Shown here: positions 8,803 through 18,686 of the stretch, piece after piece | Position numbering within the stretch: position 1 is the stretch's first letter | Layout: the number at the start of each line of letters is the position of its first letter | Assembly (NCBI RefSeq): GCF_001190785.1 | Contig: NZ_LGSS01000014.1 | Coordinates: 1-64,000, forward strand | Direction of reading: 5' to 3' | Source of the DNA: Gottschalkia purinilytica | GTDB taxonomy: Bacteria; Bacillota; Clostridia; Tissierellales; Gottschalkiaceae | Length of the DNA: 64,000 nucleotides | Program-made: the position numbers and the translations under genes | The notes under the pieces: model-generated | Database searches by the model: none | Told to the model about the DNA's origin: nothing | Seen by the model: only the letters and a program-made list of their open reading frames with translations

Positions 8803-10059
8803 ATGGACAAGTTAGTTATAGAAGGCGGAATTAAACTAAATGGTGAAGTTGAAATAAGTGGGTTCAAAAATGCAGCCCTTCCTATGATACCGGCTACTTT
8901 GTTAGCAGGTGACAAATGTGTAATCGAGAATCTTCCATTAATAAATGATGTATATTGTCTTACTGAGATAATGAAAGAAATAGGTTCTGATATAGATATA
9001 AAAGATAATGGTACTATGACTATAGATACCAGTAACATAAAAGAGTGTAAGGCTCCATATGAATTATCTAATAAAATTAGAGCATCTTATTATCTTTTAG
9101 GAGCAGGACTTGGTAGATTTAAAGAAGTAGAAATATCATATCCAGGAGGATGTAATATAGGTACTAGACCTATAGATCAACATATAAAAGGTTTTGAGGC
9201 ACTTGGAGCTAAAGTAGAAGTAGACCATGGAGTTATAAGATGTAAAGCAGAAAAACTCGTAGGTGCCAGTATTTACTTAGACGTTATAAGTGTAGGTGCT
9301 ACTATTAACATAATGTTTGCAGCAACTATGGCAGAAGGAACAACTATAATAGAAAATGCTGCAAAAGAACCTCATATAGTAGATGTTGCTAATTTATTGA
9401 ATGCAATGGGAGCTAATATAAGAGGCGCTGGTACAGATGTTATAAAGATAGTTGGAGTAGAAAAACTACATGGATGTACACATAGTGTAATACCAGATCA
9501 AATAGAAGCTGGAACTTATATGATTGCAGCTGCATGTACAGAAGGAGATATACTAGTAAAAAATGTAATACCTAAGCACTTAGAATCTATAACTGCGAAG
9601 TTAAAAGAAATGGGTGTAGATGTAATAGAAAATGGGGATTCAATTAGAGTTATTGGAAATAGTGACTTAAAAGGGATAAATGTTAAAACACTTCCTTATC
9701 CAGGATTCCCAACTGATTTACAACAGCCTATGACTGTATTACTTACAAAAGCAAAGGGAACTAGTATAGTAACTGAAAGTGTTTTTGAAGGTAGATTTAA
9801 GTATATTGATGAATTAAAAAGAATGGGAGCAAATATAAAAGTAGATGGAAGAGTTGCTGTAATAGAAGGTGTTGGAAATTTAAGTGGAGCACAAGTTAAA
9901 GCTACTGATTTAAGGGCAGGTGCTGCATTAGTTGTAGCTGGTCTTATGTCAAAAGGTATAACAGAAATTGAAGAGCCATATCATATATATAGAGGATATG
10001 AGGGCTTAGAAAGCAAATTAATAAGTCTAGGTGCAAAGATAAGAAGGATTAAAGAATAA
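8803..10059 (+). CDS. murA: UDP-N-acetylglucosamine 1-carboxyvinyltransferase
   Basis: 418 residues, full length for MurA. It transfers enolpyruvate from PEP to UDP-GlcNAc, the first committed step of peptidoglycan synthesis in the cytosol. The internally repeated EPT-synthase fold shows Lys22 in the FKNAA motif and [10 protein letters not shown], whose Cys117 is the loop cysteine that fosfomycin alkylates, so the enzyme should be fosfomycin-sensitive. The last residues carry the [11 protein letters not shown] and YRGYE motifs. It follows the candidate leader RNA and is ended by its own terminator. Confidence 0.97.
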   Translation: MDKLVIEGGIKLNGEVEISGFKNAALPMIPATLLAGDKCVIENLPLINDVYCLTEIMKEIGSDIDIKDNGTMTIDTSNIKECKAPYELSNKIRASYYLLGAGLGRFKEVEISYPGGCNIGTRPIDQHIKGFEALGAKVEVDHGVIRCKAEKLVGASIYLDVISVGATINIMFAATMAEGTTIIENAAKEPHIVDVANLLNAMGANIRGAGTDVIKIVGVEKLHGCTHSVIPDQIEAGTYMIAAACTEGDILVKNVIPKHLESITAKLKEMGVDVIENGDSIRVIGNSDLKGINVKTLPYPGFPTDLQQPMTVLLTKAKGTSIVTESVFEGRFKYIDELKRMGANIKVDGRVAVIEGVGNLSGAQVKATDLRAGAALVVAGLMSKGITEIEEPYHIYRGYEGLESKLISLGAKIRRIKE

Positions 10060-10064
10060 AAAAT

Positions 10065-10089
10065 AGCCGAGTAACATCGGCTTTTTTTA
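10065..10089 (+). terminator. murA terminator
   Basis: AGCCGA/TCGGCT hairpin with a 6-nt loop and a run of seven T. Confidence 0.9.
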
Positions 10090-10212
10090 TTTTTTGATAA
10101 CTATGTAAATTTTATGATATAATTGTTTCATCAAGGATTTATTAATCCTTAAATCACATACTTAAATTACAGTACACATATAGTATATAGTAGAAAATAT
10201 GGAGGATAAACA

Positions 10213-11016
10213 ATGTCTTTTAAATTTTGCTCGCTAGCTAGTGGGAGTAGTGGGAATTGTCAATATATTGAAACGGAAAAGGTAAGAGTACTATTAGATG
10301 CAGGATTAAGTGGGAAGAAGATTCAAGGTTTGTTAACATCTATAGACATAGATCCAACTACTATAGACTGTATACTGATAACTCATGAACATAAGGATCA
10401 TATAAAAGGAGCGGGTATACTATCAAGGAGATTTAACCTGCCAATATATGCAAATGAAAATACTTGGTTAAGTATGAAAAATGAATTAGGAAATATAAAA
10501 GAAGAGAATATAAGAGTAATAGGAGCTGAAAGTGATTTTGAAATAGGAGACTTGGGAGTGTCTACTTTTAAAATATCACATGATGCTGTAGAACCTGTAG
10601 GATATTCTTTCTATAATAAAGGAATAAAAATGAGTATAGTTACAGATACTGGTTGTATTAATGAAAATATAAAAAAAGAAATAAGAGATTCTAATTTGCT
10701 TATGATTGAATCAAATCATGATACTGAAATGCTTAAAATAGGGAGTTATCCTATGTTTCTGAAAAGAAGAATACTAGGAGAATTTGGTCATCTTTCAAAT
10801 GATGATGCAGGAAAGCTATTAACAGAGATTCTTACTGGAAAGAATGAAAAGATAATTCTTGGACATATCAGTAATGAAAATAATTTTCCTGAATTAGCAT
10901 ATCAAACAGTTGCTAACATATTAACAGAAAAGGGTATAGATATTTTTAAAGATATATCTTTAGAAGCAACATATAGAGACAGGCCAACGAAAGTTTATGA
11001 CTTTAAAAATCTTTAG
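10213..11016 (+). CDS. YycJ/WalJ-like metallo-beta-lactamase-fold hydrolase
   Basis: 267 residues. It starts with the CSLASGSSGNC segment typical of the YycJ family, then the metal-binding THEHKDH motif and later FGHLSND and GHISNENN, which supply further metal ligands. The family is linked to cell-wall and DNA-stress phenotypes and is usually encoded with WalRK and HtrA in Firmicutes, as here. It is likely co-transcribed with htrA, which starts 14 bp downstream. Confidence 0.9.
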   Translation: MSFKFCSLASGSSGNCQYIETEKVRVLLDAGLSGKKIQGLLTSIDIDPTTIDCILITHEHKDHIKGAGILSRRFNLPIYANENTWLSMKNELGNIKEENIRVIGAESDFEIGDLGVSTFKISHDAVEPVGYSFYNKGIKMSIVTDTGCINENIKKEIRDSNLLMIESNHDTEMLKIGSYPMFLKRRILGEFGHLSNDDAGKLLTEILTGKNEKIILGHISNENNFPELAYQTVANILTEKGIDIFKDISLEATYRDRPTKVYDFKNL

Positions 11017-11030
11017 GAGGTATTTAAGTC

Positions 11031-12308
11031 ATGGATAATGAAAATAAAAACTTTTTTAATGAAGATGAAAACAAAAATAATGACGTAAACTTTCAACTAT
11101 TAAATAGCGATAACGAATCGAAAGAAGATAAAACTTACTATAGAAGCGGAAATAATAATTATTCTAATAATTTTAACAACGGAAATAATAAAAAAAGAAG
11201 TAATCTATCATATGTATTAGTATCTATAATATCAGCTATCATAGGGGGATTAATATTTTCACTAGTAGCTCCTTCAATATATGGAAGAACAGGATATAAT
11301 AAGGGTGGCGAAGGATTAAATCCTCAACAAATAAATATAACACCAAAAGATAATATTTCAACAGTAGAAGCAGTTGCTAAGAAATCTATGAAGTCAGTTG
11401 TAGGAATAACAACAGTGGAAACTATAAAAGAAGACTTTTTTCCATTTGCGTCAGAAAGACAAGTTCAAGGAGTAGGATCAGGAGTAATAGTAGATAGTAA
11501 TGGATATATTCTTACAAACTCTCATGTTGTAGGTGATGGGAAAGCTGAAAACATAACGGTTCTTTTTGAAGATAGAAGTAAAAAGCAAGCTAAAATACTT
11601 TGGAATGACGTTGCTTTAGACTTAGCAGTTATAAAAGTAGATGCTACTAATCTTCCAGTAGCAGACTTAGGAGATGCAGAAAAGTTAAATATAGGAGAAA
11701 TAGCAGTAGCTATAGGAAATCCACTTGGACTAGAATTCCAAAGAACAGTTACTTCAGGAATTATAAGTGGACTTAATAGAAGTATAACAACACAAGGTGG
11801 AGATAAAATAGAAAACTTAATTCAAACGGATGCTTCAATTAACTCTGGTAATAGTGGAGGGCCACTTTTAAATTCAAAAGGAGAAGTTGTAGGAATAAAT
11901 ACATTGAAACTTAGCTCAGCAGAAGGACTTGGATTTGCTATACCTATAAATTTAGCAAAACCTATAGTAGAGCAAGTTATAAAAGAAGGAAAATATACTA
12001 GTGCATATATAGGAATATCATCATATGACGTAAATGAGGTTAAACAAAGATATAATCTTGATGTTAACATTGATAAAGGTTCATATATATTGCAAATAGT
12101 TCCAAATTCTCCAGCAGCTAAGAGTGGACTACAACCAGGAGATGTAGTAGTTAGTATAGATGATAAAAAAATAGAATCCCAAAGAGGGTTAAAGAAGCTT
12201 CTTTATAGCTACAAGCCAGGAGACAAAGTTAAAATTGGAATAGTAAGAAATGGAAAGAAAATAGAAAAAAATCTTACTTTAGAAGCGGCTCCATCTAATG
12301 GACAATAA
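11031..12308 (+). CDS. htrA: HtrA/DegP-family serine protease with PDZ domain
   Basis: 425 residues. An Asn-rich cytoplasmic N-terminus (1-58) and one membrane helix (about 59-80) precede the trypsin-like domain, with catalytic His165 (TNSHVV), Asp197 (ALDLAVIKV) and Ser275 (GNSGGPLL). A C-terminal PDZ domain spans about 325-415. It degrades or refolds damaged proteins at the outer membrane face. AGGAGG precedes the ATG. Confidence 0.95.
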   Translation: MDNENKNFFNEDENKNNDVNFQLLNSDNESKEDKTYYRSGNNNYSNNFNNGNNKKRSNLSYVLVSIISAIIGGLIFSLVAPSIYGRTGYNKGGEGLNPQQINITPKDNISTVEAVAKKSMKSVVGITTVETIKEDFFPFASERQVQGVGSGVIVDSNGYILTNSHVVGDGKAENITVLFEDRSKKQAKILWNDVALDLAVIKVDATNLPVADLGDAEKLNIGEIAVAIGNPLGLEFQRTVTSGIISGLNRSITTQGGDKIENLIQTDASINSGNSGGPLLNSKGEVVGINTLKLSSAEGLGFAIPINLAKPIVEQVIKEGKYTSAYIGISSYDVNEVKQRYNLDVNIDKGSYILQIVPNSPAAKSGLQPGDVVVSIDDKKIESQRGLKKLLYSYKPGDKVKIGIVRNGKKIEKNLTLEAAPSNGQ

Positions 12309-12342
12309 AAGCTTAGCAAGTTTGACTTGCTAAGCTTTTTTT
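12307..12342 (+). terminator. htrA terminator
   Basis: AAAAGCTTAGCAAG pairs with CTTGCTAAGCTTTT, followed by T's. Strong GC-containing stem of 14 bp. Confidence 0.9.
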
Positions 12343-12477
12343 AATATAAGTCATAAAAATAGCATTAATTGAAAATACTAATTAAAAGTAGTGTTAGTTG
12401 AACTATGCAGTATACTATGGAATTATGATAAAATAGGAAATAATAGTTTTAAAATATAGTAGGTTTGGAGTGGTTAT

Positions 12478-12645
12478 ATGTACGTAGTATGCAATGATCA
12501 TTTAGAAGTAGCCTTAGAAGAATTTATAGATACCTATGAACAATCGCCAGATATTTATGAACTTAATAAAATAAGTTTTACAGACTGGACAAGTCCACAT
12601 TCTTGTGAATTTTGTGAAAAGATACCTAGGTTTTTAGTAGTATAA
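12478..12645 (+). CDS. CxxH/CxxC small metal-binding protein (BA_5709-like)
   Basis: 55 residues (MYVVCNDH ... SCEFCEKIPRFLVV). One CNDH motif near the start and CEFC near the end give a likely zinc site. This family is known for sitting immediately before rlmH in Firmicutes, which is the case here (19 bp upstream). Function unknown. TTGGAG lies shortly upstream of the ATG. Confidence 0.8.
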   Translation: MYVVCNDHLEVALEEFIDTYEQSPDIYELNKISFTDWTSPHSCEFCEKIPRFLVV

Positions 12646-12664
12646 AACGAGATATGGAGGACTT

Positions 12665-13120
12665 ATGAATATAACTATAGCATCAGTTGGAAAAATAAAA
12701 GAAGATTTTTTGAAAAAAGGAATAGAAGAGTATTCAAAGAAAATTTCAAAGTACTGTAATATACAATTTATAGAGGTAAGTGATGAAAAAGCTCCTGAAA
12801 ACTTAAGTAAACAAGAAGAAGAAATAATAAAGAACAAAGAAGGAGAAAAGTTACTTAACAGAATAAATGAAAATACTTATCTTATATCACTTACAATAGA
12901 TGGTGATGAAATTACATCAAATCAGTTTTCTCAAAAGTTGGAAAAATTAAAAGAAGCTGAAAATATAGATGTAACTTTTGTAATAGGTGGTTCGCTAGGA
13001 CTGTCAAATGATATTTTAAAAAGAAGTAATTATAAATTATCGTTTTCTAAGATGACATTTCCTCATCAGCTGATGAGATTAATACTTCTAGAACAGATAT
13101 ACAGACTTATAAGAATATAA
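12665..13120 (+). CDS. rlmH: RlmH, 23S rRNA pseudouridine-1915 N3-methyltransferase, lacking its C-terminal tail
   Basis: 151 residues. This is the housekeeping copy by location. The SPOUT core is normal: FVIGGSLGLS with the SAM-binding GGxxG, and MTFPHQLMRLILLEQIYR. Normal RlmH proteins end with a further GEPYHK-like tail (about 159 residues). Here the frame stops at TAA straight after YRLIRI, and no reading frame downstream encodes the tail. The tail is part of the active-site region in characterised RlmH dimers, so activity alone is doubtful. A tail-bearing paralogue lies at 45225. Confidence 0.9.
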   Translation: MNITIASVGKIKEDFLKKGIEEYSKKISKYCNIQFIEVSDEKAPENLSKQEEEIIKNKEGEKLLNRINENTYLISLTIDGDEITSNQFSQKLEKLKEAENIDVTFVIGGSLGLSNDILKRSNYKLSFSKMTFPHQLMRLILLEQIYRLIRI

Positions 13121-13244
13121 ATTACATTATTACTAATATCATTCTTTTATTATAAAAAATTAGAAATATATGTGGTCTAAATATTTCGATTTTTAATATA
13201 TTGAATAAAGTGAGACATATTACAATAAAAGGGTGGTATAAAAA

Positions 13245-13574
13245 ATGAGTAAAAAAATACTTAAATTGAGCATTGAACCGTCTAAAGTAATTGAAGTTCT
13301 TAAGGGGCATAATTTTTCAGATCTAGTTCACGAAGAGTTTCACCAATTAGAGAATGAAAAATATATAGGAACTTTAATATATGAGAAATTTTTTTATAAA
13401 GTAGAAAGAAAGGTTAGTGTAATAATTATCGTAGATAACCTTAAAGATTTTACAGAGATAAGAATAATATCTACCGGGACTTCCCAAGGTTTAATATTTG
13501 ATTTTGACTGGGGAGCATCAGGTAATGTTATAGAATATGTTTCAGGTGTTCTGAAAGAATATATAATAGAATAA
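13245..13574 (+). CDS. DUF6054-like small protein
   Basis: 109 residues, soluble, no cysteines, mixed alpha/beta pattern, with ISTGTSQGLIFDFDWGASGN near the C-terminus. It resembles a small clostridial family annotated DUF6054; I am not certain of the assignment. GGGTGG precedes the ATG. It is followed by a very strong bidirectional terminator. Confidence 0.65.
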   Translation: MSKKILKLSIEPSKVIEVLKGHNFSDLVHEEFHQLENEKYIGTLIYEKFFYKVERKVSVIIIVDNLKDFTEIRIISTGTSQGLIFDFDWGASGNVIEYVSGVLKEYIIE

Positions 13575-13610
13575 CGTATATAGTTAATTCTATAGTGTAT
13601 TTAAAATAAA

Positions 13611-13678
13611 TAGATCATAAAGGAAACTTATAATTTAAGATTAATTAATCTTAAATTATAAGTTTTTTTATGATCTAA
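13611..13678. terminator. Long bidirectional terminator between convergent genes
   Basis: A perfect 38-bp palindrome (13626-13663; ACTTATAATTTAAGATTA and its complement) is enclosed by TAGATCATAAA / TTTATGATCTA. It lies between the convergent genes ending at 13574 and 13741. Confidence 0.85.
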
Positions 13679-13740
13679 AATAGATATAATAATTTTAATA
13701 TAGTATATTGAATGAAATTATTATTTATATGTTAAAATCC

Positions 13741-14883
13741 TCATATAATTTCGTATAGCTTACGGGCTTCATCAGATAAGGATAGTAGATAACTAACTAG
13801 TATTCCCTGCTGATGTATATATTCTTCCATTGAGTGTTTAGATATTTGTTCCCATATTTTATAACTAGTTTTATCTGATATATTAGGAAGCCACATAAGC
13901 AAACATCCATATTTTAAAGCTGAAATAGTATAAAAAGCAAACTTTATTTTCTCATATGATCCATTCCATCCAACATCTTTTAAACCATCTATATAGCTTT
14001 CAAGTATTATATCAAAGAGATCGTTGGGTTTTGATAAATTTGTTTCAAACATACTAAAACTTGCAGATGCTAAATCACTTATATCAGTTCCTATAATACC
14101 TTTACCAGCGTAAGACCAGTCAATAAGTGTTAGTATATTGTCTTGTGAAAAGAACATGTTTCTCCTAAAAGCATCGAGATGACAAAAAGTTTCTGATAAT
14201 GTTTCAAGCTTGTCTAAAAGAAAAGGACTATCATTCCATAATTTAATTAAATGTTTAGAAGTAGATTTAGAAAATGCAGAACGTATCATAGGATGCTCCC
14301 ATATGGCTTTATCTTCAATTGATTTTTTAATCCAGGATAAATGATGTAATGTAGCCCTTGGAGACCCATTTTGAGTTAACCATGGATAATTAGGCATCGC
14401 TTTTTTAGAAATATATTCTCCATTAAAATTTCCTAAGATCTTTGCTGATTTAGAATATTGATCTAAGGACCATAGAGAGTCATCAGATAACTCTTCCATC
14501 CATAACCATATAGAATTATCTGTTTGTTTTTCAATACTATAGCACTTTGGACCTTTTAGTTTAGACGGAAGTGTATCTAATAATGTTGAATCATAAATAA
14601 TAGCTTCACGCTTCCAATACAAGGGATGACATATATCGGTTTCACCGACTTGTGTTGAAGATAAAACTTTAAGTATAAACGACCAATCTTTAGTTATAGA
14701 TTTAACTTTTGCTTTTCCATAAACCCTATATACTCCATCTGTTGCAGCACCTTTGCTACTAACTATAGGAGTATAATTATAAGTGATATTAGTTATATCA
14801 TTAGAGTTGAATGACTTACTTATAAGATCTAATAATTTTAATTTGTCATAGTTTCTAAGCTTTTCCTCAATTTTATTGTGCAA
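13741..14883 (-). CDS. Aminoglycoside-phosphotransferase-fold kinase (APH family)
   Basis: 380 residues. The APH-like core is visible as ETFCHLDAFRRNMFF (catalytic-loop HxDxxxxN pattern) and LTLIDWSYAGKGIIGTDISDL (metal-binding Asp). The substrate is unknown; such proteins phosphorylate antibiotics or small metabolites. Start choice: AGGAGGTG is 6 bases before TTG at 14883, whereas the in-frame ATG at 14916 lies upstream of that ribosome site. The TTG start is therefore preferred. Confidence 0.75.
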   Translation of the reverse strand: MHNKIEEKLRNYDKLKLLDLISKSFNSNDITNITYNYTPIVSSKGAATDGVYRVYGKAKVKSITKDWSFILKVLSSTQVGETDICHPLYWKREAIIYDSTLLDTLPSKLKGPKCYSIEKQTDNSIWLWMEELSDDSLWSLDQYSKSAKILGNFNGEYISKKAMPNYPWLTQNGSPRATLHHLSWIKKSIEDKAIWEHPMIRSAFSKSTSKHLIKLWNDSPFLLDKLETLSETFCHLDAFRRNMFFSQDNILTLIDWSYAGKGIIGTDISDLASASFSMFETNLSKPNDLFDIILESYIDGLKDVGWNGSYEKIKFAFYTISALKYGCLLMWLPNISDKTSYKIWEQISKHSMEEYIHQQGILVSYLLSLSDEARKLYEII

Positions 14884-14969
14884 TAATATACACCTCCTAG
14901 AGATAGAAAATTTCATATATTATAGTTTAGGGATGAAATTATAATATAATTTGTAAGGAATGTATAGAC

Positions 14970-15090
14970 TTTAAAAAAGGTAAATTTTGTGGTATAATAC
15001 ATATAGAAAACAAAGAGAGAAATACATAATAATACGAATATATTAGGAAAAAGCGTGTCCATTGTGATACGCTTTAACTGTTATATTTTG
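14970..15090 (+). ncRNA. Possible short transcript upstream of the cation transporter
   Basis: An extended -10 (TGGTATAAT, 14990-14998) is followed about 50 bp later by AAAGCGT (15050) pairing with ACGCTTT (15069) and a T-rich tail. This would give a transcript of about 75 nt with no ORF. It could also be a terminated leader. Confidence 0.3.
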
Positions 15091-15140
15091 TAATCAAATA
15101 GTCTCATATAAAAATAACAGATAGTAAATCAATGATTAAT

Positions 15141-15290
15141 TATAATGGAACTAGTTGTTCTCAATTGAAAATAAAAAAGATAATTATGTCTTCATTAACG
15201 AAAAAGTATAACTAACATATAATGAGATGTGACATAACATATAGTAATATTAATATACCGATACTATCGTGATTTTCAACTAAGAACAAA
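15141..15290 (+). ncRNA. Candidate 6S-like structured noncoding RNA
   Basis: TATAAT at 15141-15146 is followed, at the expected start site, by TTGTTCTCAATTGAAAAT (15155-15172). This pairs at 16 of 18 positions with ATTTTCAACTAAGAACAA (15272-15289). Inside are TTATGTC/GACATAA and TCATTA/TAATGA. The result is one long rod interrupted by internal loops, with 5' and 3' ends paired, which is the architecture of 6S RNA. There is no ORF. Alternatively it is the leader of the downstream transporter; it does not match the NiCo riboswitch known upstream of some czcD genes. Confidence 0.45.
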
Positions 15291-15416
15291 GAAATAGAAA
15301 AAACAATACTGTATCAGAATTAATATTTAGTTAATTTAAGGGGAGATTGGACTATTGATTTATATGTTTAATTTAACAGAAGTTTATAGATCAAACTTTG
15401 TTAAGGAGAATAATAT

Positions 15417-16301
15417 ATGAGGAATAATTATGATGAAGCTAACAAAGTTACTATTAAATCTATAATATGGAATTTAATATTAACAGCTATAAAAGTGTTA
15501 GCTGGCATAATTGGAAATTCTACAGCTATGATTGCCGATGGAATACATTCAGCATCAGATATAGTAAGTTCCATAGGTGTGCTAATAGGAAATTTTATAG
15601 CAAAGAAGCCTAATGATGAAGAGCATAGTTATGGTCACGAGAAAGCAGAAACATTAGTTTCTTTTTTATTATCAATACTTCTTATAATGGTATCATTTAG
15701 TATAGGATATAACGGTATTAAACTATTATTTAACACAGAGGAAATTAAAGTTCCTACTTTGCTACCTCTTATTATATCCGTTGTATCAATAATAATAAAA
15801 GAATATCAATATCAAATAACTATAAAAGTAGCTAAAAAAACAAACTCGCCAGCACTTAAAGCAGATGCATGGCACCATAGGTCAGATGCATTTTCTTCAA
15901 TAGCAGCATTTATAGGAATAGGTGGAGCATTGATAGGCTTTAAGTTACTAGAACCAATAGCAACAATAATAGTTGCTTTATTTATCTTAAAAGTAGGGCT
16001 TAATATACTAAAGATCTCTACAAATGAATTAATGGACTATTCTATAGAAGTAGAAGAACAAGAAAAAATAATAGATATAGCTAGCAAAATAGAAAATGTT
16101 ATAGAAGTTAGACATTTAAGAACAAGAAAACATGGTTCATTTGTATATGTAGACTTAACTGTACAAGTTGATAATGCATTAACCGTATCTGAGGGGCATG
16201 AAGTAGCCCATAAGATTGAAGAAAAGATACTGGAAAGTATGAGTTCTATAAAAGGAATACTTGTTCATGTTGAGCCTAGTGAGAAATTAAGAGAAAAATA
16301 G
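15417..16301 (+). CDS. Cation diffusion facilitator (CDF) transporter
   Basis: 294 residues. Five or six membrane helices (about 12-200) carry the CDF metal sites MIADGIHSASD, EHSYGHEKAE and KADAWHHRSDAFSS. A cytoplasmic C-terminal domain (about 210-290) ends in ILVHVEPSE. It exports divalent metals (Zn, Fe, Mn, Co class) in exchange for protons. AAGGAG precedes the ATG. The long upstream gap holds two candidate structured RNAs, so post-transcriptional control is possible. Confidence 0.93.
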   Translation: MRNNYDEANKVTIKSIIWNLILTAIKVLAGIIGNSTAMIADGIHSASDIVSSIGVLIGNFIAKKPNDEEHSYGHEKAETLVSFLLSILLIMVSFSIGYNGIKLLFNTEEIKVPTLLPLIISVVSIIIKEYQYQITIKVAKKTNSPALKADAWHHRSDAFSSIAAFIGIGGALIGFKLLEPIATIIVALFILKVGLNILKISTNELMDYSIEVEEQEKIIDIASKIENVIEVRHLRTRKHGSFVYVDLTVQVDNALTVSEGHEVAHKIEEKILESMSSIKGILVHVEPSEKLREK

Positions 16302-16541
16302 ATGTTAATACGTCTGTATAAAATGGGTATTAGATAAAACAACTGGGTTTTCTTTTAAGACGTAAATAGAATAAAGCTCAATAAAATTATATGTGAAAAG
16401 AGGTGGTGATTTACACATCCTCTTTTTCTACATAACCTTATTTTATCAAACTTAATACTACGGTATAGATGTTTGGAATGAGGACAGACTAAAATCATGT
16501 AATTTGTTAGCAAGATTAACTTAAATTTTGGAGGGTTGGAT

Positions 16542-17285
16542 ATGTTTTTAAAAGATAAGGTTGTTATTATTACTGGAGCTGCTTCTGGTTTTGGAAAAGA
16601 AACTTCTTTTTTGCTTGCTAAAGAAGGAGCTAATATAGTTGCAGTAGATTATAGTGAATCTGGAAAAGAAATAGTAGAAAAAATTAAAGAAGATGGTGGA
16701 AATGCAATATTTGTTAAAGCTGACGTGTCAAAAGAAGATGATGTTAAAGATTTTATTAATAAGACAATACAAACTTTTGGAAAAATAGATGTACTTTTCA
16801 ACAACGCTGGAATATACATACCTGGGAAAGCTGATGAGTTATCGACTACAGACTGGGATAAAGTAATAGATATAAATCTTAAAAGTATTTACCTAGGAAG
16901 TAAATATGTATTTCCACATATGAAAGAGAACGGAGGAGTTATTTTAAATACAGCTTCTGCAGCAGGAATAATTGGGTTTCCAGATGCCGTGTCATATGCA
17001 GCGTCGAAAGGAGGAGTTGTTTCGTTAACTAAGGCTATGGCTGTAGATTATGCACAGTATAATATAAGAGTAAATTGTATTTGTCCTGGTACCGGTGAAA
17101 CAGGAATGACAAAAGAGGTCTTAGAGAATGAAGAGTTAAGACAAATGTTCGCAGAACCTATACCTTTAAAAAGATTTGCTCAGCCAATAGATATAGCAAA
17201 TGCCGCTTTATTTTTAGCATCTGATTTGTCTTCATATTTGACTGGAGTTGTCCTTCCTGTAGACGGTGGTTGGACTGTAAAATAG
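16542..17285 (+). CDS. Short-chain dehydrogenase/reductase (SDR)
   Basis: 247 residues. Classical SDR motifs: TGAASGFG cofactor loop, NNAG, and the catalytic Ser (NTASAAG) with YAASK (YxxxK). The DY after the second strand (AVDYSES) suggests NAD(H) preference. Substrate unknown. TTG at 16536 overlaps the GGAGGG ribosome site, so ATG at 16542 is used. It is followed at 17588 by a second SDR of a different subfamily. Confidence 0.92.
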   Translation: MFLKDKVVIITGAASGFGKETSFLLAKEGANIVAVDYSESGKEIVEKIKEDGGNAIFVKADVSKEDDVKDFINKTIQTFGKIDVLFNNAGIYIPGKADELSTTDWDKVIDINLKSIYLGSKYVFPHMKENGGVILNTASAAGIIGFPDAVSYAASKGGVVSLTKAMAVDYAQYNIRVNCICPGTGETGMTKEVLENEELRQMFAEPIPLKRFAQPIDIANAALFLASDLSSYLTGVVLPVDGGWTVK

Positions 17286-17429
17286 TTTATAATAAATCAT
17301 AAAAAATAAATTGTAATTGAAAAATAGAGTGCATAAAGTTTTATAATAGCTATGAGTCAATCTATCTGTAGATAGATTGACTTTTATTTATATAAAAAAC
17401 GAATTTTAATATCAAAGGAGATTGTATAA

Positions 17430-17492
17430 TGTTCTTTTTAAATTTTCATCACTTAGACAGTAATAGAAAAGATATTGAGACAACCGTGTGAT
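17430..17492 (+). CDS. Possible 20-residue peptide upstream of the GSP39-like gene
   Basis: MFFLNFHHLDSNRKDIETTV after an AAAGGAG site. It lies 95 bp before the SDR. It may be a leader peptide or a chance ORF; no other evidence. Confidence 0.2.
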
Positions 17493-17587
17493 TGGAAGAA
17501 AGCTTAAATTACTAATCGTTTATAACGAACACTTTCTTACCTAAAACATATAATATATATGAAGTTTTTATAGAGAGGATGGGTATT

Positions 17588-18487
17588 ATGTATCCAGTGT
17601 ATCCGTATTTAGGATGGGAAACTAAATGTAAGAAAGTCCCTATAACTTTTCCACCACAGCATCAAAATCGTCAACCAGGGATAGAATCAAAGATGATTCC
17701 GAGACCCATATATAATAATCCCTATTATTATGGTTCGAGGAAGTTGATAAATAAGGTAGCCCTTATTACAGGCGGTGATAGTGGTATTGGTCGAGCTGTT
17801 GCTGTAGCATTTGCAAAAGAAAAAGCTGATGTGGCTATCGTCTATTTATATGAACGTTGTGATGCTTTGGAGACAAAAGCAGCTGTAGAAGCATTAGGTC
17901 GTCGCTGTCTTATTATTAAGGGGGACATTAGAAGAGCAAAGTTTTGTAATGAGGCTGTAGAAAAAACGCTACATACTTTTGGACGTCTTGATATACTTGT
18001 AAATAATGCAGGAGTTCAATTTCCTCAAGATAGCATATTAGACATAAGCAACGAACAGTTAGAAAATACATTTAGAACTAACATTTTTTCATTCTTTTAT
18101 ATGACAAAAGCAGCACTACCTTATCTTGATTGTGGAAGCTCTATTATTAATACGTCTTCTATTACTGCCTATGAAGGAGAAGAAACTTTAATAGACTATT
18201 CTTCTACTAAAGGTGCGATAGTATCATTTACACGATCACTATCAAAGTCTCTTGTTGAAAAAGGAATACGTGTAAATGCTGTTGCCCCTGGACCTGTTTG
18301 GACACCACTTATACCATCAAGTTTTTCAGCTAATAGAGTTAAAACATTCGGAAGCGATACTCCTATGAAACGAGCAGCACAGCCATTTGAACTTGCACCT
18401 ACTTATGTATTTTTAGCATCAGACGATTCAAGTTATATTACAGGACAGATGATTCACGTGAATGGAGGAAGAATGGTAACTTCTTAA
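17588..18487 (+). CDS. SDR oxidoreductase of the general-stress GSP39/YghA type
   Basis: 299 residues. An N-terminal extension of about 55 residues, rich in Pro and Tyr, precedes the Rossmann domain. The extension is typical of the stress-induced YdaD/YghA subfamily. Motifs: TGGDSGIG, NNAG, catalytic Ser in NTSSITAYEG, and YSSTK. Substrate unknown; relatives act on aldehydes or alcohols. ATG at 17588 is placed 9 bases after AGAGAGG; the ATG at 17579 directly abuts it. Confidence 0.88.
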   Translation: MYPVYPYLGWETKCKKVPITFPPQHQNRQPGIESKMIPRPIYNNPYYYGSRKLINKVALITGGDSGIGRAVAVAFAKEKADVAIVYLYERCDALETKAAVEALGRRCLIIKGDIRRAKFCNEAVEKTLHTFGRLDILVNNAGVQFPQDSILDISNEQLENTFRTNIFSFFYMTKAALPYLDCGSSIINTSSITAYEGEETLIDYSSTKGAIVSFTRSLSKSLVEKGIRVNAVAPGPVWTPLIPSSFSANRVKTFGSDTPMKRAAQPFELAPTYVFLASDDSSYITGQMIHVNGGRMVTS

Positions 18488-18654
18488 ATCAAATCTTTAT
18501 ATTTTCTTCATATTTATTTGATATAATGTAAAGAAAGTTGAAGTAAAAAACATATAAAACGAATACCTTGTTTTAAATATATTTATCTTAGTTTAAAGAT
18601 ACTCTAGTATTGATATCCTACGTGTAAAAGATTTTTTAAAATATTTCTTAATTT

Positions 18655-18686
18655 ATATATCCCCTATTATTTTATAGGGGATATAT
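18655..18686. terminator. Hairpin in the gap before the second two-component system
   Basis: ATATATCCCCTAT pairs perfectly with ATAGGGGATATAT around a 6-nt loop. It lacks a T-run, so termination is uncertain. The rest of the 352-bp gap (18488-18839) shows nothing recognisable. Confidence 0.5.

Noticed and set aside
15291-15416. NiCo riboswitch before the cation transporter
   Set aside because: The conserved motifs of that class are missing; only the rod-shaped RNA candidate further upstream is visible.
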